The notes under the pieces are model-generated. The model saw only the letters and a list, made by a program, of their open reading frames with translations. It was not told the origin of the DNA and ran no database searches. Made by a program: the position numbers and the translations under genes. From Candidatus Aphodomonas merdavium (lineage in GTDB: Bacteria; Bacillota; Clostridia; Christensenellales; Aristaeellaceae), in assembly GCA_018715585.1 (NCBI GenBank), contig DVLH01000168.1, forward strand, positions 1-5,114: 5,114 bases of DNA, written 5' to 3'. Positions 1 through 5,114 of the stretch are shown one piece after another. Each line of letters starts with the position of its first letter. Positions within the stretch are counted from its first letter, which is position 1.

Positions 1-115
1 AGGGGCCGTATGGCCGTCCCGCCAACCCGCAGGGGCCGTATGGCCGTCCCGCCAACCCGCAACAGGGACCGTATGGCCGTCCCGCCAACCCGCAGGGACC
101 GTATGGCCGTCCCGC
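1..115 (+). repeat. Tandem 30-bp repeat inside infB (GPYGRPANPQ units)
   Basis: Four direct copies are visible: 1-30, 31-60, 64-93 and a partial fourth at 94-115. Copies 1 and 2 are identical. Copy 3 differs from them at one base (AGGGA for AGGGG at its start) and is preceded by an extra CAA codon, here counted as AAC at 61-63. Copy 4 shares that AGGGA variant and diverges after 22 bases. Every step is a multiple of three, so the IF-2 frame is kept and encodes repeated GPYGRPANPQ. The array may continue to the left of the window. The near-identity of the DNA, including third positions, suggests recent expansion by slippage or unequal recombination. Low-complexity N-termini are common in IF-2. 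Confidence 0.93.
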
Positions 116-2192
116 AGCCGGCGGGCAAGGCGGGTCATTTAACCGTCCTGCCGCAGGCGCTTCCCGTCCTGGCGGATTTGGCGGCGGTGCCGGCCGTGGC
201 CGCAACCGCACCCCGGAACTGACGCCTACCGTTGAAAAAGAACGCGTCTCAAACTATGATCCCAATAAAAAAATGTATCAGCGCCAGCACGATCCCGAGC
301 AGCAGCGCAACACTGGCCGTCACAAGGGCGGCGTGCGCGAAACCGGCATCATGCCCGGTGACGACGAGATGCGCCGCGGCGGCGGGCGCAAGAAAAACCG
401 CCAGCCCAGCGCGCAGCAAATGATGGCGCCCATCAAGATTGAAAAGGCCTACATGACGGCGGAGACGATCACCGTCAAGGATTTGACCGAACGCATCGGC
501 AAGCCTGCGGGCGACATCATCAAAAAACTCCTGCTGCTGGGCATTATGGCAACCATCAACCAGGAACTGGACTACGACACAGCCTCCCTCGTTTGCAATG
601 AGTTTGGCGTGGAGTTGGAGCTGAAGCTGGATAAGACGGCCGAAGACACGCTGGCCGCGGAAAACTTTGAAGACAACGAAGAAGATTTGCAAGAGCGCCC
701 GCCCGTTGTGACCATCATGGGCCACGTCGACCACGGCAAGACGACGCTGCTTGACTATATCCGCAAGAGCCATGTCACCGAGGGTGAAGCCGGCGGCATT
801 ACGCAGCATATCGGCGCTTATCAGGTGACGCTCGACGGCAGGCTGATCACCTTCCTGGATACGCCGGGCCACGAGGCGTTTACCGCCATGCGCATGCGCG
901 GCGCCCAGGCAACGGACATCGCCGTGCTGGTTGTTGCCGCCGATGACGGCGTCATGCCGCAGACGGTGGAAGCAATCAACCATGCCAAGGCCGCAAAGGT
1001 ACCAATTATTGTGGCCATTAACAAAATGGACAAAGAAGGCGCCAACCCCGACCGCATTAAACAGGACTTGACGAGCTATGACCTCGTGGCGGAAGAATGG
1101 GGCGGCGATACGATCATGGTGCCCATTTCCGCGGCGACGGGCGAAAATGTGGACCAGCTGCTGGAGATGATCCTGTTGGAGGCCGACATGCTGCAGCTGC
1201 GCGCCAACCCCAACCGCATGGCGCGCGGAATTATCATCGAAGCACGGCTGGATAAGGGCCGCGGCCCCGTGGCGACGGTGCTCATGCAAAACGGCACGCT
1301 GCACGTAGGCGACACGGTCGTGGCCGGCACGGCCTATGGCCGCGTGCGTGCCATGATGAATGAGCGCGGTGAGCGCGTAAAAGCGGCGCTGCCGTCCGCA
1401 CCCGTGGAAGTGATCGGCTTTGGCGACGTGCCGGAGGCCGGAGACGACATCAACGCCGTGGAGGATACGGAGCTTTCCCGCAAGGTTGCCGAGGAACGCC
1501 GCAGCAAGCAGCGCGCCGCAATGATCAAGAGCAGCTCCAAGGTTTCTCTCGACGACCTGTTCACCAAGATCTCCGAGGGCGAAATCAAGGATCTCAACCT
1601 CATCATCAAAGCAGACGTGCAAGGCTCTGTGGAAGCCGTCAAGCAGTCGCTGGAGCGTCTCTCCAACGACCAGGTGCGCGTGCATACGATCCACGGCGGC
1701 GTCGGCGCCATTACGGAAAACGACGTCATGCTGGCGATGACCGCCGGCGCAATCATCATCGGCTTTAACGTGCGCCCGGAGAACAACGCGCGCGATATGG
1801 CCATGCGTGAGGACGTCGATATCCGCCTCTACCGCATCATCTACAACGCCATTGAGGACGTTGAAAAGGCCATGAAGGGCCTGCTGGCGCCGGAATACCG
1901 CGAAGTGCTCGTGGGCCATGCGGAGGTGCGCAGCACGTTCCACATCACGGGCGTCGGCACGGTGGCCGGCTGCTACGTGCAGGACGGCAAGCTGATGCGC
2001 AACGCACAGGTTCGCCTGCTGCGCGACAACGTGGTCGTCTTTGAAGGCAACCTCGACTCGCTACGCCGCTTTAAGGACGACGTAAAAGAAGTTGCGACGG
2101 GCTTTGAGTGCGGCGTTGGGCTGGAAAAGTTCAACGACATCAAAGAGGGCGACATCATCGAATGCTTTAAAAACGAACAGGTGGAAAGGTAA
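1..2192 (+). CDS. infB: Translation initiation factor IF-2, 5'-truncated by the window edge
   Basis: IF-2 is the GTPase that brings initiator fMet-tRNA to the 30S subunit and promotes 50S joining. The frame is open from position 3 to the TAA at 2190-2192, giving 729 residues; residue numbers below count from position 3. Residues 1-38 are a decapeptide repeat, followed to about 150 by a disordered G/R/Q/N-rich linker. The IF2N module spans about 151-205. The G domain shows GHVDHGKT (240-247), switch-I Thr267 in GGITQH, DTPGHEAF (286-293) with the family's catalytic His290, NKMD (340-343) and SAA (376-378). Domain II follows from about 405, domain III from about 517, and the fMet-tRNA-binding C2 domain from about 640 to the end, closing with EGDIIECF. 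All key GTPase residues are intact. The first in-frame ATG (273) lies inside the linker and is not the gene start, which must be upstream of the window. The gene uses no TTA, CTA or TCA codon from 252 to 1943, consistent with strong codon bias in a highly expressed gene. The identification is secure. Confidence 0.98.
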   Translation, partial: GPYGRPANPQGPYGRPANPQQGPYGRPANPQGPYGRPAAGGQGGSFNRPAAGASRPGGFGGGAGRGRNRTPELTPTVEKERVSNYDPNKKMYQRQHDPEQQRNTGRHKGGVRETGIMPGDDEMRRGGGRKKNRQPSAQQMMAPIKIEKAYMTAETITVKDLTERIGKPAGDIIKKLLLLGIMATINQELDYDTASLVCNEFGVELELKLDKTAEDTLAAENFEDNEEDLQERPPVVTIMGHVDHGKTTLLDYIRKSHVTEGEAGGITQHIGAYQVTLDGRLITFLDTPGHEAFTAMRMRGAQATDIAVLVVAADDGVMPQTVEAINHAKAAKVPIIVAINKMDKEGANPDRIKQDLTSYDLVAEEWGGDTIMVPISAATGENVDQLLEMILLEADMLQLRANPNRMARGIIIEARLDKGRGPVATVLMQNGTLHVGDTVVAGTAYGRVRAMMNERGERVKAALPSAPVEVIGFGDVPEAGDDINAVEDTELSRKVAEERRSKQRAAMIKSSSKVSLDDLFTKISEGEIKDLNLIIKADVQGSVEAVKQSLERLSNDQVRVHTIHGGVGAITENDVMLAMTAGAIIIGFNVRPENNARDMAMREDVDIRLYRIIYNAIEDVEKAMKGLLAPEYREVLVGHAEVRSTFHITGVGTVAGCYVQDGKLMRNAQVRLLRDNVVVFEGNLDSLRRFKDDVKEVATGFECGVGLEKFNDIKEGDIIECFKNEQVER
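442..447 (+). promoter_or_regulatory. Possible internal Shine-Dalgarno for a short IF-2 isoform
   Basis: AAAAGG lies 5 nt before an in-frame ATG at 453-455, which would start a protein at MTAETITV, the beginning of the IF2N module. Internal infB starts that give shorter IF-2 forms are established in E. coli and reported in Bacillus subtilis. Here only the motif and spacing are seen. AAAAGG is a modest match to the anti-SD and also simply encodes Lys-Ala codons, so chance is a fair alternative. Confidence 0.3.
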
Positions 2193-2194
2193 GG
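2191..2194 (+). promoter_or_regulatory. Ribosome binding site of rbfA
   Basis: AAGG ends 4 nt before the rbfA ATG at 2199. A second purine run, GGAAAGG (2183-2189), ends 9 nt before it. Both overlap or adjoin the infB stop codon, so ribosomes finishing infB would clear the site only as they terminate. This suggests coupling of the two genes. Which of the two purine runs is used cannot be decided by eye. Confidence 0.55.
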
Positions 2195-2198
2195 CAGC

Positions 2199-2579
2199 AT
2201 GAATTTTGACCGCACCGACCGGATCAGCGAAGAAGTGCGCCGGGAGATCGACCGCATCATCCGTGAGGAGGTGCGCGATCCCCGCGTGTGCGGTACGTGG
2301 TCCATTACCCGCGCGGAGGTGACGCGCGACTTGCGCTACGCGAAAGTCCGCGTCAGCGTGTTGGAAGAAGAGCAGCGAAAGCCGTTGCTTGCCGCACTGA
2401 AAAGCGCTTCCGGATTCATTCGCCGCCAGCTTGGCAAAGGGCTGCGCCTGCGCTATATTCCCGAGCTTCTTTTTGAACAGGATGACAACATCGCCTATGG
2501 CGTGCATATTGCATCCATTCTTTCCGACGTTTCCGTGGAGGAGGGTCATAGCGCCGATACCGGCGAAAAGGACACATGA
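2199..2579 (+). CDS. rbfA: Ribosome-binding factor A
   Basis: RbfA is a small KH-like protein that binds the 30S subunit near the 5' end of 16S rRNA and helps late maturation of the small subunit. The 126-residue product has the usual family length (about 115-135). The N-terminal helix carries RISEEVRREIDRIIREEVRDPR (residues 8-29). It is followed by the strand segment around TRDLRYAKVRVSVL (42-55) and the KH-type helix-kink-helix with the Ala-x-Gly kink at A70-S71-G72, then GFIRRQLGKGLRLRYIPEL (72-90), which is close to the family consensus. A short acidic, probably flexible tail runs from about 112. The ATG at 2199 was chosen because translation there begins directly with the conserved helix and has a purine-rich RBS. 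It starts 6 bp after the infB stop, and its own stop overlaps the next start. The pairing with infB is one of the most conserved in bacteria and supports the call. Confidence 0.96.
   Translation: MNFDRTDRISEEVRREIDRIIREEVRDPRVCGTWSITRAEVTRDLRYAKVRVSVLEEEQRKPLLAALKSASGFIRRQLGKGLRLRYIPELLFEQDDNIAYGVHIASILSDVSVEEGHSADTGEKDT
2566..2571 (+). promoter_or_regulatory. Ribosome binding site of nrnA, inside rbfA
   Basis: AAAAGG lies 4 nt before the ATG at 2576, within the last codons of rbfA. The ATGA at 2576-2579 combines the nrnA start with the rbfA TGA stop, the classical arrangement for termination-reinitiation. Confidence 0.6.
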
Positions 2580-3568
2580 ACGAGCTATTTTCTGCGCTTG
2601 CGGCACAAATCCAAAGCGCTCAAAACATTCTTTTGCTCTGTCATATCTCCCCTGACGGGGATACGTGCGGCTCGGCGCTTGCGCTGCGCCGCGCGCTTGT
2701 TTCGTTGGACAAGAAGGTGGCCGTCTGCTGCGAGCAACCTGTGCCGCAAATTTACCGCACGCTCTGCGGTGCTGGCAGCGTGGTTGTTCCCGATGCGCTG
2801 CGCGGGCAAACGTTCGATTTAGCGCTGAGCGTGGACGTTTCCGACGAGGAGCGAATGGGCACGTGCGCCCCGCTGTTCCATGCCGCTAAATACACAGCGC
2901 AAATTGACCATCATGGCACCAATCCCGGCTACGCACAGCTTAACCTTATCCGCTCTCCCCTTTCTGCCACAGGCGTGTTGGCGGCCGAGCTGATCGATGC
3001 GCTGTCCGTTGCCTTTGACCGGGAAATCGCCGAATGCCTCTACGTTGCCGTTGCGACCGATACGGGCAATTTTAAACAGGCCAACACGGACGTAGAATCC
3101 CTGTCATTGGCGGCGCGCTGCGTACAATATGGTTTTGACGTCGCAGCCATCTGCCGCCGCGTGTTTGATTTGCGGCCCGCATGCCAAATCCGGCTTTTTG
3201 CTGCGGCGCTTTCCTCCCTGGAGATCAGCTGCGGTGGCGCGCTGGCTACGCTTGCCGTTTCAGCGGAGGATTTTGCGCGCTGCGGCGCGTCGCCGGAATA
3301 CACAGAGGGCATTGTCAATCTGGCATTCAATATTGAAGGCGTGCGCATTGCGGCGTTTTTATCGCAAAGGGAAAATAAAATCAAGGTGAGCTTGCGCTCC
3401 ACAGCCCCTTATGATGTGGCGGCGGTTGCCGCCCGCTTTGGCGGCGGAGGGCATACGCTTGCCGCCGGCTGCACGCTGGACACCACACTGGACCAGGCGC
3501 GCGAAGCCATCACCGCCGCCTGCCGTATGGCGCTCTGTGAACAGGGGGAGACATGGACGGATTCCTGA
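2576..3568 (+). CDS. nrnA: Bifunctional oligoribonuclease / pAp phosphatase, DHH-DHHA1 family (NrnA-like)
   Basis: NrnA-type enzymes degrade RNAs of a few nucleotides to mononucleotides and dephosphorylate 3'-phosphoadenosine 5'-phosphate. They are cytoplasmic and Mn2+-dependent. The 330-residue product matches the family length (about 310-330). DHH-domain motifs appear in order: CHISPDGDTCGS with H23, D27 and D29; SVDVSDEERMG with D87; the signature D111-H112-H113 in IDHHGTNPG; and VATDTGNF with D162. The C-terminal DHHA1 domain ends in the substrate-binding glycine loop FGGGGHTLAAG (288-298). All metal ligands expected for the family are present, so it should be active. The ATG overlaps the rbfA stop by 4 bp, and the last 16 bp overlap truB. 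It is somewhat more relaxed in codon use than infB (for example, TTA Leu codons occur). Substrate preference (NrnA versus the related NrnB or GdpP-type lone domains) is inferred from length, domain order and the rbfA-truB context. Confidence 0.93.
   Translation: MNELFSALAAQIQSAQNILLLCHISPDGDTCGSALALRRALVSLDKKVAVCCEQPVPQIYRTLCGAGSVVVPDALRGQTFDLALSVDVSDEERMGTCAPLFHAAKYTAQIDHHGTNPGYAQLNLIRSPLSATGVLAAELIDALSVAFDREIAECLYVAVATDTGNFKQANTDVESLSLAARCVQYGFDVAAICRRVFDLRPACQIRLFAAALSSLEISCGGALATLAVSAEDFARCGASPEYTEGIVNLAFNIEGVRIAAFLSQRENKIKVSLRSTAPYDVAAVAARFGGGGHTLAAGCTLDTTLDQAREAITAACRMALCEQGETWTDS
3543..3550 (+). promoter_or_regulatory. Ribosome binding site of truB, inside nrnA
   Basis: AGGGGGAG ends 2 nt before the truB ATG at 3553, or 4 nt if AGGGGG is the paired core. 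It lies in the nrnA coding sequence. The spacing is short but the purine run is strong. It supports the overlapping start, which also gives the conserved TruB N-terminus directly. Confidence 0.6.
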
Positions 3569-4431
3569 ACTTGCTGAAGCCGCCAGGCATGACGTCGTCC
3601 GACGCCGTCGTCTTTGTTCGCCGTTCGCTTGGGGTCAAAGCGAAGGTCGGCCATGCCGGCACGTTGGACCCGGAAGCCGCCGGCGTATTGCCGGTCATGA
3701 TCGGCAAGGCCTCCCGCCTTTTTGACTTGCTTGTCAACAAGCAAAAAGCCTACATCGCCGAAATCGCACTGGGCTGCGCCACGGATACGCAGGATGCGCA
3801 GGGCGCTGCCGTAGCCTACGGCCATTGGTCGGGCGATTTTGACGCGCTGCGCGCCGTGCTTCCCCGCTTCACCGGAGAAATCATGCAGATTCCGCCCGCC
3901 TATTCCGCCATCAAAACGGGCGGGGTTGCGGCGTACAAGCTTGCCCGCAGCGGCGATGCCGCGCCGCTGAAAGCCCGGCCTGCCCTTATCCACTCGCTTA
4001 GGATGATTGAGCGCACGGGGGAAGATAGCGCACTTTTACATGTGGAATGCGGGCGCGGTGTGTACATAAGGACGCTTTGCCATGACATCGGCGCCGCCCT
4101 TGGCTGCGGCGCCCATATGCGCTTTTTGCTGCGGACACAAAGCGGGCCTTTTACGCTAGCAACATCCGTCACGCTAGAAGAATGGTTAGCCTGCCAACAA
4201 AAAGAAACGTTGCTGGCCCCTATGGACGCGCCGCTTGACGGCCTGCCCCGCGCGTTGTTGCCCGCGAGCGCCGAAAACGCCTGCCGCAACGGCCAAGCGC
4301 TTTCCTCTTTCCTTTCGCTCGATGCTCAAGCGCAGCAGGGCGGCCCCGTGCGCGTTTACTGCGGAGAAAAGTTTGCCGGCCTTGCCCGCTGGCACGACGG
4401 CGCGCTGCGCCTTTACGCCATGCTCCTTTGA
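3553..4431 (+). CDS. truB: tRNA pseudouridine(55) synthase TruB
   Basis: TruB isomerises uridine 55 in the T-loop of nearly all tRNAs to pseudouridine and also has tRNA-folding chaperone activity. The protein has 292 residues, slightly short of the E. coli enzyme but within the bacterial range. It opens with GFLNLLKPPGMTSSD (3-17), the standard family N-terminus, which fixes the start. The catalytic motif GHAGTLDPEAAGVLP (33-47) carries the nucleophile Asp39. Further conserved blocks are KAYIAE (65-70), the substrate-loop stretch QIPPAYSAIK (112-121) followed by AYKLARSGD (127-135), and GRGVYIRTLCHDIG (167-180). The final 60-70 residues should form the C-terminal tRNA-binding (PUA-like) region, ending LRLYAMLL. 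The gene overlaps the 3' end of nrnA by 16 bp in another frame, as expected for a coupled operon gene. No catalytic residue is missing. Confidence 0.97.
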   Translation: MDGFLNLLKPPGMTSSDAVVFVRRSLGVKAKVGHAGTLDPEAAGVLPVMIGKASRLFDLLVNKQKAYIAEIALGCATDTQDAQGAAVAYGHWSGDFDALRAVLPRFTGEIMQIPPAYSAIKTGGVAAYKLARSGDAAPLKARPALIHSLRMIERTGEDSALLHVECGRGVYIRTLCHDIGAALGCGAHMRFLLRTQSGPFTLATSVTLEEWLACQQKETLLAPMDAPLDGLPRALLPASAENACRNGQALSSFLSLDAQAQQGGPVRVYCGEKFAGLARWHDGALRLYAMLL

Positions 4432-4475
4432 CCGTGCGCCCCGCAACCCACCCTCTTTTTCACAGGAGAAACGCC
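4432..4475 (+). other. truB-nth intergenic gap, 44 bp
   Basis: This is the only real gap between genes in the window. It contains a C-rich stretch, a run of five T (4456-4460) and the nth Shine-Dalgarno. No stem is visible before the T run, so a Rho-independent terminator is not supported. No convincing sigma-A promoter is seen either. nth is therefore most simply read as the next gene of the same transcript. Confidence 0.6.
4464..4468 (+). promoter_or_regulatory. Ribosome binding site of nth
   Basis: AGGAG with 7 nt to the ATG at 4476 is the best Shine-Dalgarno in the window. It fixes the start of the last gene, whose N-terminus aligns with endonuclease III proteins from this methionine. 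Its strength fits independent loading of ribosomes after a gap, in contrast to the overlapping starts upstream. Confidence 0.8.
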
Positions 4476-5114
4476 ATGAAAGAACAAATCCTCGCCGAGC
4501 TCGCCCGCCTTTATCCCGAGGCAAAGCCGGAATTGCATTTTTCTAACCCCTATGAAACGCTGATCGCTACAATGCTCTCGGCGCAATGCACCGACAGGCA
4601 AGTGAACAAAGTGACCCCGCTGCTGTTTGAGCGCTTTCCCGACGCGTTTGCCATGGCAAAGCTGACCGCAGAGGAGCTGCATCCCTACATTGCCTCATGC
4701 GGGTTTAAAAGCAAAGCCGTCAACATCACGGCCGCCTGCCGCATCCTGGTGGAAAAATACGGCGGGCAGGTTCCCCGCACGATGGAGGAATTGACGGCGC
4801 TTCCGGGCGTCGGCCGCAAGACGGCAAACGTCGTCATGGCCAATGCGTTCGGTATCCCTACGCTGGCTGTGGATACGCATGTTTTTCGCGTTTCCAACCG
4901 GCTCGGCCTTGCCCATGCCAAGGATGTGCTCCAAACGGAAAAACAGCTCATGGAGGCCATTCCGCAAGAAAAATGGATTGAAGCCCATCACTGGCTGATC
5001 TACCATGGCCGCCGCGTGTGCGATGCGCGCAAGCCCGCCTGCGACCGCTGCACGCTCGCTCCCTGGTGCGAATACTACGCGCAAAAAGCGCAGGCCGCTC
5101 TCCCCTCCTCCCCT
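4476..5114 (+). CDS. nth: Endonuclease III (DNA glycosylase / AP lyase), 3' end cut by the window
   Basis: Endonuclease III removes oxidised pyrimidines from DNA and cleaves the abasic site by beta-elimination in base-excision repair. The reading frame runs from ATG 4476 to the window end: 213 codons without a stop. E. coli Nth has 211 residues, so only a few residues are probably missing. Visible features are SNPYETLIATMLSAQCTD (23-40), a typical N-terminal core helix; the helix-hairpin-helix LPGVGRKTANVV (109-120) with catalytic Lys115; VDTHVFRVSNRLGL (132-145) with catalytic Asp133; and the [4Fe-4S] cluster ligands C182, C189, C192 and C198 in the canonical Cys-x6-Cys-x2-Cys-x5-Cys spacing. 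Having both Lys and Asp plus the cluster marks a bifunctional Nth rather than MutY, which lacks the Lys. It follows truB by 44 bp on the same strand and may be cotranscribed. Many Firmicutes have ribF at this place, so the neighbour is unusual. The exact C-terminus cannot be seen. Confidence 0.96.
   Translation, partial: MKEQILAELARLYPEAKPELHFSNPYETLIATMLSAQCTDRQVNKVTPLLFERFPDAFAMAKLTAEELHPYIASCGFKSKAVNITAACRILVEKYGGQVPRTMEELTALPGVGRKTANVVMANAFGIPTLAVDTHVFRVSNRLGLAHAKDVLQTEKQLMEAIPQEKWIEAHHWLIYHGRRVCDARKPACDRCTLAPWCEYYAQKAQAALPSSP

Noticed and set aside
4..15. GGCC-GTAT-GGCC inverted repeat within each infB repeat unit
   Set aside because: The stem is only 4 bp and is broken in copies 3 and 4 (GACC), so a conserved RNA structure is not supported.
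1..115. Direct repeats considered as a CRISPR array
   Set aside because: The copies are adjacent with no unique spacers, keep a multiple-of-three period and encode in-frame IF-2 sequence.
10..222. Plus-strand open frame with repeated MAVPPTR units
   Set aside because: It is the +1 shadow of the infB repeat: a 30-bp unit looks repetitive in every frame. The IF-2 frame through the same DNA continues into recognised domains.
273..275. ATG as the start of infB
   Set aside because: The frame is open to the window edge and encodes typical IF-2 leader sequence upstream. No Shine-Dalgarno precedes this ATG, so it is an internal Met.
249..1943. Long minus-strand ORF opposite infB as a gene
   Set aside because: It is in exact codon phase with infB and open only because infB avoids TTA, CTA and TCA. 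Its translation is rich in His, Ala and Arg with no recognisable domain.
2061..2606. Minus-strand ORF across the infB-rbfA junction
   Set aside because: It overlaps two strongly conserved genes, has no recognisable domain, and its end is set by a sense CTA codon in infB.
4428..4460. TTGACC at the truB stop as a -35 box for nth
   Set aside because: It matches the -35 consensus in five of six bases, but there is no TATAAT-like -10 at 16-18 bp; that place is C-rich (CCCTCT).
4450..4462. T run after truB as a Rho-independent terminator
   Set aside because: Only five T residues are present, and no GC-rich inverted repeat precedes them.

Overview
This window is a housekeeping stretch of a bacterial chromosome. 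All of its genes are on the plus strand and it is almost fully coding. The GC content looks close to 60% by eye. The gene order infB - rbfA - nrnA (DHH/DHHA1 oligoribonuclease) - truB is the arrangement known from Firmicutes (Bacillota); Gammaproteobacteria such as E. coli lack the nrnA-type gene between rbfA and truB. The style of the IF-2 N-terminus (a low-complexity G/R/P/N/Q leader before the IF2N module) and the proteins overall suggest a GC-rich member of the Clostridia. That taxonomic call is an inference, and no marker here settles genus or family.

Layout. Positions 1-2192 hold the 3' part of infB (729 codons plus stop), whose true start lies left of the window. Its first 115 bases are a tandem repeat of a 30-bp unit encoding a Gly/Pro/Arg/Asn decapeptide. 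rbfA follows after 6 bp (2199-2579), then nrnA, whose start overlaps the rbfA stop in an ATGA (2576-3568). truB begins 16 bp inside the end of nrnA (3553-4431). After a 44-bp gap and a very good Shine-Dalgarno sequence comes nth, endonuclease III (4476 to beyond 5114). It is essentially full length but has no stop codon before the window ends.

Function. infB, rbfA, nrnA and truB form a tightly packed, probably translationally coupled unit for translation and RNA metabolism: initiation factor 2, 30S subunit maturation, recycling of very short RNAs and 3'-phosphoadenosine 5'-phosphate, and pseudouridine 55 formation in tRNA. nth is a DNA base-excision repair enzyme. It sits where many Firmicutes carry ribF, so it is the one contextually unexpected gene. 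No terminator, promoter, RNA gene, CRISPR array, insertion sequence or attachment site could be supported. I found no credible novel system. The points worth a second look are the infB repeat, a possible internal infB start, and the truB-nth junction.
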